Assembly: GCF_000306785.1 (NCBI RefSeq) | Contig: NC_017955.1 | Span: 2,604,001 to 2,668,000 of the forward strand | Direction of reading: 5' to 3' | DNA length: 64,000 bases | Origin: Modestobacter italicus | Lineage (GTDB): Bacteria; Actinomycetota; Actinomycetes; Mycobacteriales; Geodermatophilaceae | Shown: piece by piece, positions 62,284 through 64,000 of the stretch | How positions within the stretch are numbered: the first letter of the stretch is position 1 | Layout of the letters: each line of letters starts with the position of its first letter | The notes under the pieces: model-generated | The model's database searches: none | What the model was told of the DNA's origin: nothing | The model's input: only the letters and a program-made list of their open reading frames with translations | Translations under genes and position numbers: made by a program

Positions 62284-63270
62284 GTGGAACTCGGCATCGA
62301 TCTCGGCACCGCCAACACGGTGGTCAGCCACGCCCGCCGCGGCGTCCTCTACGACGAACCGACCGTCCTGCTGCTGCGCGCCGGGCGCTCCCGGCGGGAG
62401 CGGGTGGTCGCTGTCGGGCACGAGGCGGCCGACCTGCTCGGGCGCACCCCGGCCGGCCTGTCGTCGGTCCGGCCCCTGCAGGACGGCGTGGTCACCGACC
62501 TGGAGACCGCCCGGACCTACCTGCGCGCGGTCCTGCACCGGGCCGGGCGGGGCTGGAGCCCCGGCGTCCGCGCGGTGATCGGGGTCCCGGTCGGCTCCAG
62601 CGCGCTGGAGCAGCGCGCGCTGCTGGAGGCCGCGGAGGAGGCCGGCATCCGACCGGTGACCGCGCTGGCCCAACCGGTCGCGGGCGCGATCGGCTGCGGC
62701 ATCGACCCGATGGAGCGGCGGGTGCACATGGTCGTCGACGTCGGGGGCGGCACCGCCGAGACGGCGGCCTTCTGCTTCGGCGGGGTCCTCGCCTCCCGGA
62801 CGAGCACGCGCGCCGGGGACGAGATGACCCGCGCCGTGGCCCGGTACGTCCGCGAGCAGCACCAACTGCAGGTCGGCGACCTGGAGGCCGAGGCCCTCAA
62901 GATCCGTGCCGGGACGGAGGTGGACGGCCCGCTCGTCGTCCAGGGCCGGGACGTGACCACCGGGCGGCCGCGGCTGGCGACCGTCCAGCCCGCCGAGGTG
63001 GCCGAGGCCGTCCGGCCGGTCGTCGACGACGTCGTCGGGGTGCTGAGCACCTGCCTGGACGACCTCGCCCCGCAGGCCGTCGCCGACGTCATGGCCGAGG
63101 GCGTGCTGGTCATCGGCGGGGCCTCGCAGGTGCCGGGCTTCGCCGCCGAGCTGGAGCGGAGCCTGGGTCTGCCGGTCAAGCTCGCCGAGGAGCCGCTGAC
63201 CTGCGTCGCCGACGGCGCCGCCCGGGCGCTGCGGGACCGCCGGCTGCTGGCCGCCTACGGCCGCAGCTGA
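62284..63270 (+). CDS. mreB: MreB-like actin-family protein
   Basis: 328 aa with a GTG start after GCCAGGGGGG. The actin fold is recognised by the phosphate-1 motif LGIDLGTANTVV, connect-1 (AVIGVPVGSS), the phosphate-2 motif MVVDVGGGTAETA, GDEMTRAVARYVREQHQL and the adenosine motif VLVIGGASQVPG. It is about 15 residues shorter than usual MreB, and GGASQVPG replaces GGGALLPG. It could be a second MreB/Mbl-type protein rather than the main one. It is convergent with the PBP gene, with 3 bases between the stops. Confidence 0.85.
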   Translation: MELGIDLGTANTVVSHARRGVLYDEPTVLLLRAGRSRRERVVAVGHEAADLLGRTPAGLSSVRPLQDGVVTDLETARTYLRAVLHRAGRGWSPGVRAVIGVPVGSSALEQRALLEAAEEAGIRPVTALAQPVAGAIGCGIDPMERRVHMVVDVGGGTAETAAFCFGGVLASRTSTRAGDEMTRAVARYVREQHQLQVGDLEAEALKIRAGTEVDGPLVVQGRDVTTGRPRLATVQPAEVAEAVRPVVDDVVGVLSTCLDDLAPQAVADVMAEGVLVIGGASQVPGFAAELERSLGLPVKLAEEPLTCVADGAARALRDRRLLAAYGRS

Positions 63271-63273
63271 CTC

Positions 63274-64000
63274 TCAGGGCGCCTGCACCGGGCCGGTGGC
63301 GACGACGTCCGGCTGCTGCTCGAGGTAGTGCCGCAGCCCGTCGGCGACCACCACCTTCGCGCTGTTCGCGCCGGTCCCCGGCCCCTGCACCATCGCCGTC
63401 ATCACGATCTCCGGGGCGTCCACCGGCGCCGCGGCGGTCATCCAGTTGTCGTACTCGTCGTCGCGGAGCCCGCCGTCCTGCGCGGTGCCGGTCTTGGCGC
63501 CCACCGGGGCGGGCAGACCGCTGAGCCCGGTGGCGGTGCCGCCGGTGACCGTGGCCCGCATGCCCTCGCGGACCGGGCCCAGCGCGGCGGCGAAGGGCAC
63601 CGGCGTCGCGGCCGACGGCGGGAGCGCGGTGTACGTGGCGCCCTCCGTGCCGACCGCCATGCCCAGCCGCGGGGTGACCAGGGTGCCGGTGCTGACGGCG
63701 GCGGTCCACCGGGCGTTCTGCAGCGGCGTGACCTGCAGCTCGCCCTGCCCGATGCCGAGGATCACGGTGGACCCGCCGTACCAGGCGCCGCCCTTCGCCT
63801 CCACCGACTCGGGGGTGCCGAGGTACCCGGCGGACTCGGCCGGCAGGTCGATCCCGGTCCGCTCCCCCACGCCGAGCGCCCGGGCGGTGTCGATCAGCCG
63901 CTCGGCGCCGAGGGCGACGGCGAGCTTGTAGAAGTAGACGTCGTTGGAGATGGCGAGGGACTGGACGAGGTCCATCGGGCCCATCGGCTTCCAGTTGCCG
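63274..64000 (-). CDS. mrdA: class B penicillin-binding protein (PBP2-like), C-terminal part
   Basis: The last 242 codons of a transpeptidase; the rest, with the catalytic SxxK, lies beyond the right edge. The SxN motif is QSLAISNDVYFYKLA and the KTG motif is VGAKTGTAQDG. VILGIGQGELQVTPLQNARW TAAVS is the usual sequence between them. Together with the convergent MreB-like gene this looks like part of a rod or cell-wall-elongation region, where PBP2 is the septal or lateral transpeptidase. PBPA is an alternative. Confidence 0.85.
   Translation of the reverse strand, partial: GNWKPMGPMDLVQSLAISNDVYFYKLAVALGAERLIDTARALGVGERTGIDLPAESAGYLGTPESVEAKGGAWYGGSTVILGIGQGELQVTPLQNARWTAAVSTGTLVTPRLGMAVGTEGATYTALPPSAATPVPFAAALGPVREGMRATVTGGTATGLSGLPAPVGAKTGTAQDGGLRDDEYDNWMTAAAPVDAPEIVMTAMVQGPGTGANSAKVVVADGLRHYLEQQPDVVATGPVQAP

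Overview
The window is about 75% GC with strong GC3 bias, many GTG starts, 4-base ATGA/GTGA gene overlaps and leaderless-looking promoters. It carries the mycobacterial-type cluster pgsA2-DUF881-sbp-DUF881-gcvH-garA-ftsR-bifunctional nuclease-MerR-gcvP, a DUF5999 gene and DUF202 pairs. This is an actinobacterial chromosome. Protein style and gene content suggest Geodermatophilaceae (Blastococcus, Geodermatophilus or Modestobacter), which is an inference rather than something computed.

Layout. 1-10 kb: the end of an MFS gene, a glycerophosphodiesterase/acyltransferase pair, small orphan genes, an isochorismatase-like hydrolase, two VOC proteins, a vapBC pair with a tandem duplication across its junction, and an ABC exporter divergent from a histidine kinase/response regulator pair. 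10-20 kb: an M50-like protease, a GH65 phosphorylase with beta-phosphoglucomutase, a 1-kb gene-free stretch carrying three copies of a 16-base motif, a YbhB-like protein, a GNAT, coaA, a DUF5999 protein, a beta-lactamase-like secreted protein and a Trp-rich lipoprotein. 20-34 kb: a frameshifted NTF2-like gene, then the conserved glycine-cleavage/GarA/PgsA2 region, all on the minus strand, then a carboxymuconolactone-decarboxylase-like gene and the ppsA-ppsR pair.

34-59 kb is an exopolysaccharide locus. It contains UDP-glucose dehydrogenase, a sugar epimerase, a PglF-like 4,6-dehydratase, a PglE-like aminotransferase, a PglD-like acetyltransferase and a PglC-like phosphoglycosyltransferase. 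Together the last four suggest a di-N-acetylbacillosamine-type first sugar. There are also two flippases, two FemAB/GNAT-like proteins, three glycosyltransferases, an O-antigen-ligase-like membrane protein, a Wzz/tyrosine-kinase-like protein whose P-loop lysine is replaced by Ala, a methyltransferase and a parallel beta-helix protein. One flippase/GT4 pair is clearly paralogous to the other, so the locus grew by duplication. A recent IS481-type element lies exactly on the CTAG that served as the stop codon of two convergent genes.

59-64 kb: a small membrane protein, two DUF202 proteins, an acyl-CoA synthetase, an MreB-like actin homologue and the C-terminal part of a class B penicillin-binding protein running off the right edge. 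No tRNA, rRNA, CRISPR array or prophage was recognised.
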